A stretch of DNA of 64,000 nt from Treponema sp. (GTDB lineage Bacteria > Spirochaetota > Spirochaetia > Treponematales > Treponemataceae). The stretch spans positions 1 to 64,000 of the forward strand of contig JAEETM010000009.1 of NCBI GenBank assembly GCA_016290335.1, written 5' to 3'. Shown here one piece after another: positions 1 through 8,577 of this stretch; position 1 is the stretch's first letter; each line of letters opens with the position of its first letter. A program made the position numbers and the translations under genes. Below the pieces are notes generated by a model. The model saw nothing but the letters and a program-made list of their open reading frames with translations. It had not been told where the DNA came from and did not search any database.

Positions 1-1212
1 ATGTGCACCTGTTGCAATAAGTGCTTCGATTAAATAAGCCTCTGCATCACCATCATAAACAACAACTTTATCCAGCTTCCGCTCATATTTCATTACAAAA
101 CCACGGTCGCCGTCGCCATCTAGTGCAATTCCGTATACATCTTCAGAACTATTCTTGCCTTCTGTATACACTTTTCGTATAACTTCCGGCGCAGAACTTA
201 ATTCCCGGGCACTGAAATCAGCATGACCTTCAATTTCTGCAACACCACAGTTATGGTTTATATTTTCACCCTTTGGCGTACAATTCAAAAGTTCAACACT
301 CATATTATTGCGCTCAAAGAACCGTTTGGCATATACAGACCAGGCTCCGTTAGCTGTATCAACAATAATCCTGCAACCTCTGATTTTCTGCTTATATTCA
401 GGTGAAATTGTTTTTTCAAGGAAGTTTACAGCCTTGTCTACATAATCCTGGTAATCGTAATTTGTATAATCACATTTCTTAAAATCCATGTCAGCTTCAA
501 AATCGCTGTTATAATTACCATTTTCAGTTTCGTTCAAGGCAAGTTCAACCATATAGGCAGAGAGAATAAAATCTCCGTCAGAACCATCACTTAAAAGCTT
601 TTTTCCGTCAAAAAAGAACTTAATTCCATTCTGGTTAGAAGGATTATGACTCGCCGTAAGCACAGCTCCACCCTGAATGCCGTTTGCAATCATATATTGC
701 GGAACATAAGGAGTTGGAGCTACGCCTAAATCTGTAAGCTGAACACCGTTCTTCAAGAAAGCATTTCTTACAGCATTTACCAGAGCCCAGTTTGTAGCTT
801 TATCGCGGCTGTCGTTACCGACACAAACCTGCATTTTTCTGCCGGTTTCCTTTAGCATGCGGACAAATGCAGCTACAGAAAGCTCAAGAAGTGGAATTGT
901 AATCAGATTTTCACCAGTGTACTTTTGCAGCGACTGGAGATATGAAAACTTTTCTACACTCACCTTTCCGCGCATTCCGTCCGTACCCATAAAGGTAAAA
1001 ACCGAAAGCTTTAGGATTTTTTCACAATCTTCTTCTGAAGGATTTACCGGCAGCAAAGAAGCGGCTTTATCAACATCAACAAGAGCCGGTAAAGAATAAG
1101 CTTTTATTGCCCTGCTTTCTGCAAAGATTTTAAGCGCACTTCCCTTCTGCCCATGCTTTTCAAGCTCTGGAATTGAGTAAGTTTTAAATGTCCGGTCAAT
1201 AAAACGAATCAT
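1..1212 (-). CDS. Phosphohexomutase (phosphoglucomutase/phosphomannomutase family), 3' end outside window
   Basis: Reading leftward from the ATG at 1212 there are 404 uninterrupted codons up to the window edge, so the C-terminus is missing. The alpha-D-phosphohexomutase signatures are visible: the phosphoserine loop TASHNPSNQNG near residue 187 and the metal loop ALDGDGDRG near residue 366. Enzymes of this superfamily move phosphate between C1 and C6 of a hexose. The gene starts 15 bp after the stop of the GH94 phosphorylase and is evidently co-transcribed with it. Because that enzyme should release a sugar-1-phosphate, the natural inference is that this mutase turns GlcNAc-1-P (or Glc-1-P) into the 6-phosphate that NagA, encoded elsewhere in the island, can use. 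The family is certain; the acetylamino-sugar specificity is inferred from context only. A general phosphoglucomutase role is the alternative. Confidence 0.9.
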   Translation of the reverse strand, partial: MIRFIDRTFKTYSIPELEKHGQKGSALKIFAESRAIKAYSLPALVDVDKAASLLPVNPSEEDCEKILKLSVFTFMGTDGMRGKVSVEKFSYLQSLQKYTGENLITIPLLELSVAAFVRMLKETGRKMQVCVGNDSRDKATNWALVNAVRNAFLKNGVQLTDLGVAPTPYVPQYMIANGIQGGAVLTASHNPSNQNGIKFFFDGKKLLSDGSDGDFILSAYMVELALNETENGNYNSDFEADMDFKKCDYTNYDYQDYVDKAVNFLEKTISPEYKQKIRGCRIIVDTANGAWSVYAKRFFERNNMSVELLNCTPKGENINHNCGVAEIEGHADFSARELSSAPEVIRKVYTEGKNSSEDVYGIALDGDGDRGFVMKYERKLDKVVVYDGDAEAYLIEALIATGAH

Positions 1213-1227
1213 TTTCTCTACCTTACC

Positions 1228-3699
1228 TTACATTTCTACAGTTACTTTATGTTTTTTACCGTCGAACCATTCTTTTGTAATGCAGTTGCCTTTAATCAGC
1301 TTGCCGTCAATCTTAACAGCTTTTACGCCTTTCTGCTTTTTATCCTTGTTTTCATACTTGAACTCAAACTTTGTTCCACGGAAAATACGGAAAGCACTGA
1401 ATGATTCCCAGCAAGGTACACACGGATCAATTACAAGTCCGTTATAATCAGGTTTAAGTCCGAAAATATTTTCTGCAACTACACGGTGACGAGTTGGAGC
1501 TGTTCCTGTAAGCCATGTGTGTCCTGCTCTGCCGTAATCCTGGCTGGCTGGACCTGCAACGTATTCAGGATAAACAAAAGGTTCTGCAGAATAAGCTTCT
1601 GTATTTTCATAGCAAACTGCAGGAAGTGTGTTGTAGAAAAGTTCCCAGGCTTTTTTACCTTCGCCGTAATTACAGTAAGAAGCAATTACCCATGATTCAA
1701 GATGACGGAAGAAACTGCCGTTTTCTTTTTTACCAGGTGCGTTTCTTATATAACCGCTTTCAAAATCAGGGAGCTTGCCTTTTGCAAGGTCGGTGTTTGT
1801 TGTACAGATACAGATTCCGCCTTTTGCAGCAAGTTTTTTCTCAACTATTTTTGCTGATTTAAGGAACTGTTCTTTTGTTGCAATTCCGCTGTATCCAGCC
1901 CAGGCTGTTGGCTCTAAGAAAACAATTCCGTCTGTGTCTGATGAACCAAAGCTGTTTTTTGGATTTTTTCCAGGCCCAAGAAGACGTGTATAAAGTCCCT
2001 TTGAGTCGATACAGTATTCGTTTACAGATTTCATTACGATTTTTGCTTTTTCGCCGCAGATTCTTCCGTAATCTTTCATTTTTGAAGAGGCTGCGCAGAG
2101 TGCTTCGAAATCAACAAGTGCCTTGTAAAGCATTTCGGCTGCCATTACAGAAAGGTGATCCGGGAATCCGCTCAAATCGTCATTCCAGTCTGCATCATAC
2201 ATGATTGGAAGTCCGTCTTCTGAATATTTCCACATATGATCAAGGGCGGCTACACAGTGTTCCATAACGGTAGCTTTTTTATCAAGCATTCCTTCTTTTA
2301 CATCTGCATAAGGGACAACTTCATCAAGGAATGCAAAATCAGCTGTTTCTTTGATATATTCGCAAACTGCATAAATAAGCCACATTGGATCATCACAGGC
2401 GTGGAAGCCTCTTGTACCAGGTGCTGAAACGTAGAAGTTGTGATAAACAGAACCGTCAGAGAACATCTGTTCAGCTGTATAAAGAAGGAAGTCTCTTGTT
2501 CGTTTTGGATCATAAGGAAGAAGTGCAAGCATATCCTGAAGAATGTCCCTGAATCCAAAGCCGTATTCAAAGCCTGAATGGAAACGTGACTTCATTCTGT
2601 TCAGGCAGCAAACCATTGCACACTGATACTGGAGCCACTTAAATGAATGAACAAAATCTTCTTCTCCAGGAACGTTGAGTTGAAGCTTATCGAGTTCATC
2701 CTTCCAGCCGTCAGAAACTTCTTTATAAAGCTTAAGTGCTGCGGCAGGAGTTGCAATCATCTTCATTGCTTTTTTAAGCTCTGCTTTTCCATTGTAATAA
2801 TAATCTTCTGTATTTTCTGCAATCATGGCAAAAACAAGTTCTTTTTCCTCGCCTGCTTTAAGTGTAATATCATTGGCAATTACAGAAAGAGAGCTGCACA
2901 TTTCCTGTGAATCTTCTTCTGCAAGCTTGTCTGCCAATACACCAGCCGGATTTGCCATTGTGTTTGTGTAATGACCTACAAAATCCTTATAGCGTGCTGA
3001 ATATGTTGAAGTTTTTTCTGATGAAAGATGAACCAGAACTTTACCGAAAAGACCCCTGATTTTATCTTCATCTGCATCAAAAGGAATACCATAGTTGTTG
3101 CGCCATACAAGACCGTCTATTTTTTTATCAAAAAGACCGCCGGCCATCATAAGAGAATTAAAACCGGAAAATTGAGTTCCGCGTGCATCACCTACGTTTA
3201 CAGGCTCTACAGAAAAAACACGGAGTTTTCTTTCATTTTTTGAAGTATTCTTAATCTTTACATATTGAATAAGACCATAAAATTCATCTGGAATAAACTT
3301 AATTGTTTCAACATCAAGATTTATATAAGAAGTTTTTGTTTCTACAGAACCAAACTTAAAGGTTGTTTCAAGCTTCTGGTTCCTGTGCATTACAGGATAC
3401 CAGGTAGCTGTAAAATACTTCTTTGCTTCAATATCTGTAATATAAAGATAAGAACCAAGCATTCTGGTTTTATAAGGATCTTCGTGAACAAAGCCGTTTA
3501 ACAAATCACCTTCCTGGGTACCGATTCTTGCAAAATCTGAACCATTATTTGTAATACCCCAACATAATGTATTTGTAAGAGAACGCTTTCGGCTTGCTTC
3601 AAGCATCAGCCAAGGTTCCTTAGTAGTCTGATTTATATTCTCTTTTATCTGAACCGAACTGTCTTTTAGAAAAGAGAATAACTTCTCCTTGTTTGCCAT
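1228..3699 (-). CDS. GH94 glycoside phosphorylase, probable N,N'-diacetylchitobiose phosphorylase
   Basis: An 823-residue cytoplasmic protein without signal peptide. The GH94 marks are GFRDILQDMLALLPYDP near residue 383, and DADWNDDLSG near residue 504, which carries the presumed general-acid Asp. A C-terminal YGRAGHTWLTGTA stretch matches the phosphate-site region of cellobiose/chitobiose phosphorylases. The family splits a beta-linked disaccharide with inorganic phosphate into sugar-1-P plus free sugar. The start is placed at 3699 because a GGAGG lies 7 nt upstream; an in-frame ATG at 3720 lies ahead of that site. Chitobiose is favoured over cellobiose because the neighbours are GH18, GH20, NagA and hexokinase under one operator. 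The N-terminal region reads unlike classic chitobiose phosphorylases, so the substrate is inferred, not seen. Confidence 0.88.
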   Translation of the reverse strand: MANKEKLFSFLKDSSVQIKENINQTTKEPWLMLEASRKRSLTNTLCWGITNNGSDFARIGTQEGDLLNGFVHEDPYKTRMLGSYLYITDIEAKKYFTATWYPVMHRNQKLETTFKFGSVETKTSYINLDVETIKFIPDEFYGLIQYVKIKNTSKNERKLRVFSVEPVNVGDARGTQFSGFNSLMMAGGLFDKKIDGLVWRNNYGIPFDADEDKIRGLFGKVLVHLSSEKTSTYSARYKDFVGHYTNTMANPAGVLADKLAEEDSQEMCSSLSVIANDITLKAGEEKELVFAMIAENTEDYYYNGKAELKKAMKMIATPAAALKLYKEVSDGWKDELDKLQLNVPGEEDFVHSFKWLQYQCAMVCCLNRMKSRFHSGFEYGFGFRDILQDMLALLPYDPKRTRDFLLYTAEQMFSDGSVYHNFYVSAPGTRGFHACDDPMWLIYAVCEYIKETADFAFLDEVVPYADVKEGMLDKKATVMEHCVAALDHMWKYSEDGLPIMYDADWNDDLSGFPDHLSVMAAEMLYKALVDFEALCAASSKMKDYGRICGEKAKIVMKSVNEYCIDSKGLYTRLLGPGKNPKNSFGSSDTDGIVFLEPTAWAGYSGIATKEQFLKSAKIVEKKLAAKGGICICTTNTDLAKGKLPDFESGYIRNAPGKKENGSFFRHLESWVIASYCNYGEGKKAWELFYNTLPAVCYENTEAYSAEPFVYPEYVAGPASQDYGRAGHTWLTGTAPTRHRVVAENIFGLKPDYNGLVIDPCVPCWESFSAFRIFRGTKFEFKYENKDKKQKGVKAVKIDGKLIKGNCITKEWFDGKKHKVTVEM

Positions 3700-3745
3700 A
3701 AAATTACCTCCAAATTTCATTTAATAATGTAGTTTTTACATTTAC

Positions 3746-3757
3746 TTTCACGTGAAA
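3746..3757. promoter_or_regulatory. LacI-type operator TTTCACGTGAAA, GH94 promoter
   Basis: Perfect 12-bp palindrome, identical to the sites at 27471, 30563 and 32911. It lies immediately downstream of the proposed -10 box of the leftward GH94 promoter, a position that would block transcription start. The even-length palindrome with central CG is typical of LacI-family operators. Confidence 0.85.
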
Positions 3758-3787
3758 ACTTTAACACGAGTATTATTGAATTGTCAA
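3758..3787 (-). promoter_or_regulatory. Promoter of the GH94-mutase operon
   Basis: On the minus strand a perfect -35 TTGACA (3787-3782) is followed by an 18-bp spacer and TAAAGT (3763-3758, 4 of 6 to consensus). The operator follows directly. The -35 is convincing; the exact -10 is less certain. Confidence 0.65.
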
Positions 3788-3872
3788 CTAAAATTTTTAT
3801 GATATTTTCACAATTTTTCCAGCAATTTATGATTATTTTTGCAAATATAACAAAAATTTCAAAAAAAATTAC

Positions 3873-3920
3873 TTTTACGTGAAAGTTTTTTCTTGACAAA
3901 CGTAATTTTCCGTTCATAAT
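3873..3920 (+). promoter_or_regulatory. Operator (one mismatch) and promoter of the ABC transporter operon
   Basis: TTTTACGTGAAA (3873-3884) differs from the palindrome by one base. It lies 8 bp upstream of -35 TTGACA (3893-3898). The -10 is CATAAT (3915-3920) after a 16-bp spacer. The operator is therefore upstream of the promoter instead of over it. Its centre is 127 bp from that of the 3746 operator, near an integral number of helical turns. Confidence 0.75.
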
Positions 3921-3967
3921 TAGAGTTGTAGATGACAAAATATCATACCAAAAAGGAGATTTTGATT

Positions 3968-5434
3968 ATGAAACAACTTTTACGTAAAAGCTCAAAAGCT
4001 TTAATCGTACTTGCAGCTTGTTTTTCAATGCTGCTCATGGCTGGATGTGATAAAGATAAAAAAGCATCCAAGGATAAAAGAACCAAGATCCAGGTAATGG
4101 TTGGTTTTGGTACAGGTACTGATCCTTCACAGGTTGCAGTTCATGAAGCTCTTGCAAAAGAATTCAATGACACAATTGGTAAGGAAAAGAACATCACTCT
4201 TGAATTTGTAACTGTACAGTATGCAGATTCAGAACAGAAGTTTACTACACTTGTTGCCGGCGGCATGACACCAGATATCTGTGGTCCTGTTGGAGTTATG
4301 GGTGTTGGTAAGTTCATCGATGAATGGATGGACATTGAACCATATCTTCAGAAAGATAGAATTGATCTTAATGCATACGACGAAGCACTCGTTGACAGCA
4401 TGAGATACAGCATCAATGGTGAAAACAAGCTTGTTGGACTTCCAATCGGATATTATCCATCAGCTCTCTACTATAACGAAGACATTTTTGACCGTGCAGG
4501 AATTGACTATCCTCCTACAACATGGGGAACAAAAGACTGGACTTATGAAAAAATGATTGACCAGGCCAGAAGAATGACTTTGGATAAAGACGGAAACAAC
4601 ACTTATTCACCAGACTTCGACATGGAAGGCGTTACACAGTTCGGTTACGATGGTACAGACTGGGCTCCATTCCGCGCTTGGGTTGGAAAATACTTTGACA
4701 AGAATGGTAATTCTGTAGCACTTGGTATCTCTGATGATATGAAGACAGCTCAGATGAACTCACCTGAATGGAAAAAAGCATTCAAAGACTTGCGCGACCA
4801 GGTATTCGTATACAAAGTACGCCCAAGTTCAGATTCAAATGCCGGTGCTGCCCTCTTTGGCGACAACGATCCACTTGGTTCAAACAAATGTGCTATGTGG
4901 GAAATCTTCTCATGGATGAGCTATGCTTACGAAGGTTGGGATGCAAACTTCAACTGGAACATTGCTCCAATTCCTTCATTCAACGGACACATTGTATCTG
5001 CTACAAACATCGATACATTCGTAATGTGTAAGAGTGCTAAGAACCACGACCAGGCTTGGGAAGTTTACAAATGGCTCTTCCAGCCAGAAAACTACATCCG
5101 CCTTAACAAGAACTATGGTGGTATTCCTGCTATGAAACAGTTCCAGAAATCTTGGATTGAAGAAAGAAAGAATGGCGTAGTTGACGAAAATGGCGAAGTT
5201 ATTGAAGAAGGACGCCCTAACATCAACTGGCAGGTTCTTATTGATGCAGGTGCTTATGCAGACAATCCTAACAACGAAGCTTGGGTTCCAAACTTTGGTA
5301 AAGTATGGGATGCAATGGAAACTGCAATGGCTAACGTAATTTCTGGTTTCGAAGAGGATACAGATAAGGTTGCTGACGATCTCAATGCAGAAGTTCAGAC
5401 ATACCTTGATGAATACTGGGAAAATCAGAAGTAA
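3968..5434 (+). CDS. Sugar ABC transporter solute-binding lipoprotein (CUT1 type)
   Basis: A 488-residue extracytoplasmic solute-binding protein. It begins with a lipoprotein signal, MKQLLRKSS then a hydrophobic run ending in lipobox LMAGC, so the mature protein should be anchored by a lipidated Cys. The body has the layout of family 1 bacterial extracellular binding proteins, with Trp- and Tyr-rich stretches typical of oligosaccharide sites. The start is set at 3968 because AAGGAG sits just upstream; an earlier in-frame ATG at 3932 has no ribosome site. It is first in a rightward operon containing GH20, nagA and hexokinase, so chitooligosaccharides are the likely ligand. The family is seen in the sequence; the ligand is inferred. 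Confidence 0.93.
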   Translation: MKQLLRKSSKALIVLAACFSMLLMAGCDKDKKASKDKRTKIQVMVGFGTGTDPSQVAVHEALAKEFNDTIGKEKNITLEFVTVQYADSEQKFTTLVAGGMTPDICGPVGVMGVGKFIDEWMDIEPYLQKDRIDLNAYDEALVDSMRYSINGENKLVGLPIGYYPSALYYNEDIFDRAGIDYPPTTWGTKDWTYEKMIDQARRMTLDKDGNNTYSPDFDMEGVTQFGYDGTDWAPFRAWVGKYFDKNGNSVALGISDDMKTAQMNSPEWKKAFKDLRDQVFVYKVRPSSDSNAGAALFGDNDPLGSNKCAMWEIFSWMSYAYEGWDANFNWNIAPIPSFNGHIVSATNIDTFVMCKSAKNHDQAWEVYKWLFQPENYIRLNKNYGGIPAMKQFQKSWIEERKNGVVDENGEVIEEGRPNINWQVLIDAGAYADNPNNEAWVPNFGKVWDAMETAMANVISGFEEDTDKVADDLNAEVQTYLDEYWENQK

Positions 5435-5440
5435 TTGACT

Positions 5441-5467
5441 GTAGGGGATGTCTAGAGCATCCCCTAC
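5441..5467. other. Stem-loop 1 between binding protein and permeases
   Basis: A perfect 10-bp inverted repeat (GTAGGGGATG / CATCCCCTAC) with a 7-nt loop, 6 nt after the binding-protein stop. There is no T tract, so it looks like an mRNA-stabilising or processing hairpin. Such a hairpin would keep binding-protein mRNA in excess over the permeases. Confidence 0.75.
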
Positions 5468-5492
5468 TGCTCGCGTTTCTTTAAGAAAGGAA

Positions 5493-5518
5493 GGTTTACA
5501 ACGCAAGCGTTGTAAACC
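5493..5518. other. Stem-loop 2 between binding protein and permeases
   Basis: A perfect 11-bp stem (GGTTTACAACG / CGTTGTAAACC) closed by CAAG. It is flanked by a 19-bp imperfect direct repeat, at 5466-5484 and 5551-5569, differing at one base. It probably acts together with stem-loop 1; it is not a classic terminator because no T run follows. Confidence 0.75.
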
Positions 5519-5584
5519 CGCCATTCTGCAATTCAATGAAATGCTGCGCAACTGCTCGCATTTCTTTAAACACAGGAGGCATAC

Positions 5585-6493
5585 ATGACAAGTAAAAATC
5601 GTATGTTAAGAAACAATAAAACTAAGAATTTGTGGGGATATGTGTTTATCAGCCCTTGGTTGCTGGGATTCCTTATCTTTACAGCCGGACCAATGCTGGC
5701 CTCGTTATTTCTTTCTCTTACAAGATATGACGGACGTAATGCTCCCGTATTTATTGGATTTGGCAATTTTGTAAAAATGTTCAAGGATCATTATGTCTGG
5801 AACTCACTTAAAGTAACACTTAAGTTTTCAATGCTTTCAATTCCAATCGGAATTATCTGCGGCTTTTTGCTTGCTTATATTCTTAATATGAAAGTTGCCG
5901 GAATGAAGGGCTGGAGAACACTCTATTATCTTCCTTCACTTATTTCCGGAGTTGTTATAGCAATGCTTTGGCGTGGTCTTTTTGATGACCAGTACGGAAT
6001 CATAAACTATATAATCAGACAATTCGGCGGTTCTGCACCAAAATGGTTGCTCGACCCTAAATATACACTCTACTGCTTCCTATTCCTTTCTGTTTGGAGC
6101 TGTGGTGGAAGCATGATTATTTACCTTTCTGGACTTCAGGGTATTCCTACAGAATTGTACGAAGCTGCTGAACTCGACGGTTGTAACAAATGGCAGCAGA
6201 TGATTCACGTAACAATCCCACAGATGACACCAATTTTCTTCTACGAGCTTATTATGGGAATTATCGGATCTTTCCAGTACTTTGCAGAACCAATGGTACT
6301 TACAAAAGGTGGACCGGCACATTCTACAGAGTTCTTTAATCTATACCTGTACAACAACGCATTTAAGTATCAGAACATGGGCTATGCCTCTGCACTTGCA
6401 TGGGTACTGTTCGTCATCATACTTATACTTACATTGCTTGTATTCAAGAGCTCAAGTATGTGGGTATTCTACGACAGTGAGGTAAAAAAATGA
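5585..6493 (+). CDS. ABC sugar transporter permease 1 (MalF/UgpA type)
   Basis: A 302-residue inner-membrane protein with about six hydrophobic segments. The cytoplasmic EAA loop reads ELYEAAELDGCNKWQQM and contacts the ATPase in this family. The N-terminal WGYVFISPWLLGFLIF segment is typical of CUT1 permeases. GGAGG lies 6 nt before the ATG. It overlaps the second permease by 4 bp (ATGA), giving translational coupling. It should form a heterodimeric channel with that protein and receive sugar from the lipoprotein encoded upstream. No ATPase gene is nearby, so a shared MsiK/MalK-type ATPase elsewhere is presumed. Confidence 0.94.
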   Translation: MTSKNRMLRNNKTKNLWGYVFISPWLLGFLIFTAGPMLASLFLSLTRYDGRNAPVFIGFGNFVKMFKDHYVWNSLKVTLKFSMLSIPIGIICGFLLAYILNMKVAGMKGWRTLYYLPSLISGVVIAMLWRGLFDDQYGIINYIIRQFGGSAPKWLLDPKYTLYCFLFLSVWSCGGSMIIYLSGLQGIPTELYEAAELDGCNKWQQMIHVTIPQMTPIFFYELIMGIIGSFQYFAEPMVLTKGGPAHSTEFFNLYLYNNAFKYQNMGYASALAWVLFVIILILTLLVFKSSSMWVFYDSEVKK

Positions 6494-7536
6494 GAGTAAC
6501 AAAACATGGACTTGAAGTAAGACGAAAAACAATTGCATTAATATTCCTTATTTTAGGAAGTGTATTTGTTCTTTACCCTGTAGCAAGCATGCTCTGTGGT
6601 TCACTTTCGTCAAAAACAGTAATTAAGACTGTCCCTGCTTCTTTAATTCCTCTTGAAGGAAAACAGGTTGCAATACCAGAGCTTGGAAAAGCAGATCAGA
6701 AATATTTTGTATACAATGTTGAAGTAAACGGTAAAAAACGTGAACTTGCTTATGTAGAAAAAGTTGACAAGATGTGGAAATACGTAAACCCTGAGTATCC
6801 GGCAGAAAGCTATCTTCTTCCACCGGCAACTCCAGACCAGCGTGTACGAACAGTCCGCTTTAACTGGCGTAACTACTCAGATGCTTTGAAAAAGTCTCCG
6901 TTCCCGCGCTACATCTTAAATACACTGTTCATACTTTTCATTGCAACGTTTGGTGCAGTTTTATCTTCAGTACTTGTTGCTTATGGTTTCAGCCGATTCC
7001 ATTTTAAGGGACGAAACGTACTCTTTATGATTTTGCTTTCTACGATGATGCTGCCTCCGCAGGTTACACTTATCCCAAGCTTTGTAATGTACAAATGGTT
7101 AGGCTGGTATAATACTTACCTTCCTCTTACAGTACCTGCATTCTTTGCCTGCAGTGCCATGAACGTATTCCTTATCCGTCAGTTTATGATGGGATTGCCA
7201 CTTGAACTTGATGAAGCTGCAAAAATTGATGGATGCGGCCCGATTAAGATTTTGTGGTACGTTATTACACCGCAGGCAAAACCGGTTCTTCTTACAATCG
7301 GTTTGCAGACAGCAATTTTCTGGTGGAATGATTATTACTATGCCCTTATTTACATCCAGGACAAGATGAAATACACAGTTGCGCTTGGCTTGCAGTCTTT
7401 CAACGCGCTCTACTTCAACAACAGCGGACTTATGTCTGCCGCAACAATCATGGTTATGATACCGCCTGTAGTAATCTTCTTTATTTTCCAGAAGTACTTT
7501 ATTCAGGGTACCGTTATTTCTGGTGTAAAGGGTTAA
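6490..7536 (+). CDS. ABC sugar transporter permease 2 (MalG type) with extracytoplasmic insert
   Basis: A 348-residue permease with the EAA loop LDEAAKIDGCGPIKILWYV near residue 240. Compared with the usual roughly 275-residue MalG-type permeases it carries an extra hydrophilic segment of about 90 residues between the first and second membrane spans (about residues 38-130). The segment is rich in Lys, Val, Tyr and Pro and should face the periplasm. Related inserts occur in some CUT1 permeases and may touch the binding protein. Its start overlaps the upstream gene by 4 bp. The family is certain; the role of the insert is unknown. Confidence 0.93.
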   Translation: MRVTKHGLEVRRKTIALIFLILGSVFVLYPVASMLCGSLSSKTVIKTVPASLIPLEGKQVAIPELGKADQKYFVYNVEVNGKKRELAYVEKVDKMWKYVNPEYPAESYLLPPATPDQRVRTVRFNWRNYSDALKKSPFPRYILNTLFILFIATFGAVLSSVLVAYGFSRFHFKGRNVLFMILLSTMMLPPQVTLIPSFVMYKWLGWYNTYLPLTVPAFFACSAMNVFLIRQFMMGLPLELDEAAKIDGCGPIKILWYVITPQAKPVLLTIGLQTAIFWWNDYYYALIYIQDKMKYTVALGLQSFNALYFNNSGLMSAATIMVMIPPVVIFFIFQKYFIQGTVISGVKG

Positions 7537-7569
7537 TAAAAGATAAAAAAGGATGATAAGGAAAGCCTT

Positions 7570-8577
7570 ATGTATGGAGTAAAACTTTATTCAGTTCCAA
7601 AAAATCTGAACGCAACAATCAGCCTCTGGCACGAGCTCGGGTTCAACACCCTTTTTATCGGCCAGGACTGCAAAACAGATTCTGATTTTTTGGAACAGCT
7701 CCAGCACGAAGGCTTTTTTGTCAACCTTATTGAACCTGTTTTTCTTGGTGATGAAAAAACTGACCCGACACTTTTTGCCATTACAAAGGATGGAAGCCCT
7801 GCAGTAGACGGTTGGGTTCGTTTTGTATGCCCTACAAACAGAGAATGGCTCGAAAGCTTTTATAACAGGTTCGAAAAAGACTGCACCTTAAACGTGAACA
7901 GTCTTAGCCTTGACTTTATCCGTTTTTTTCAATTCTGGGAGGTAATCACTCCCGAAAATAACAGCACAACTATTGATACCCTTAAAGAAACGTGTTTTTG
8001 TCCCCGCTGCCGGGATGAGCAAAAAGCTTTTCTTGAATCTGGCAAGGGCAAAGACATCGGAGACTGGCGCTGTTCAATTATAAATGATATTACAAAAAGT
8101 TGCCGTGAAATCATGGTTAAATCAGGTGAATCAGCTCAATGTAATCCAAAAATACTTGGATTACATGCTGTTCCCTGGACAAAAAGCATATTCAACGGTG
8201 CAGTTTCAAAAATCTTAGGACAAAACTTCGCTACCCTTTCTGAACATGTTAACTTTTTTACACCCATGGCCTATCATCATATGATGAGAACTGAGCTTTC
8301 CTATATAAAAACACTCGTTCAAGATATGGAAACCCAGGTAAACAAAGCACAGCTTTCAATGCCAGTTTCCCGAAATATTCCTATAATCCCTTCCGTACAG
8401 CTGAAAAACTATTACAGGGATGAAAAAATCACACTCGAAGAAAATAAACAGACAATACAAACTGCTCTGGAAGCCGGACACGGAAACGTAATCTACTTCC
8501 AGTGGACTGATATAGAAGAAAATCCGGAAATTATAAATATACTAAAAAATGGAGTAAAAAATGAAACGAACAGCTAA
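7570..8577 (+). CDS. Uncharacterised cytoplasmic protein, probable TIM-barrel glycosidase-like
   Basis: A 335-residue protein with no signal peptide or membrane span. The opening resembles the first strand of a beta/alpha barrel (LWHELGFNTLFIG). A central LDFIRFFQFWE strand precedes a CFCPRCRDEQ motif. That combination recalls hypothetical glycoside-hydrolase-like barrel proteins in which a Cys-x-Cys-x-x-Cys patch follows a catalytic-face strand. Later barrel-like strands are LGLHAVPW and FFTPMAYHH. It lies between the permeases and two secreted GH18-like lipoproteins, and its 3' end overlaps the next gene by 17 bp, so it belongs to the uptake operon. A cytoplasmic role in oligosaccharide breakdown is plausible. 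I do not recognise a characterised family, so enzymatic activity is inference. Confidence 0.55.
   Translation: MYGVKLYSVPKNLNATISLWHELGFNTLFIGQDCKTDSDFLEQLQHEGFFVNLIEPVFLGDEKTDPTLFAITKDGSPAVDGWVRFVCPTNREWLESFYNRFEKDCTLNVNSLSLDFIRFFQFWEVITPENNSTTIDTLKETCFCPRCRDEQKAFLESGKGKDIGDWRCSIINDITKSCREIMVKSGESAQCNPKILGLHAVPWTKSIFNGAVSKILGQNFATLSEHVNFFTPMAYHHMMRTELSYIKTLVQDMETQVNKAQLSMPVSRNIPIIPSVQLKNYYRDEKITLEENKQTIQTALEAGHGNVIYFQWTDIEENPEIINILKNGVKNETNS

Noticed and set aside
4976..5551. 191-codon open frame on the minus strand under the binding-protein gene
   Set aside because: It lies almost wholly antisense to a clear lipoprotein gene, has no ribosome site and its translation shows no family or signal features; it is a shadow of codon bias.
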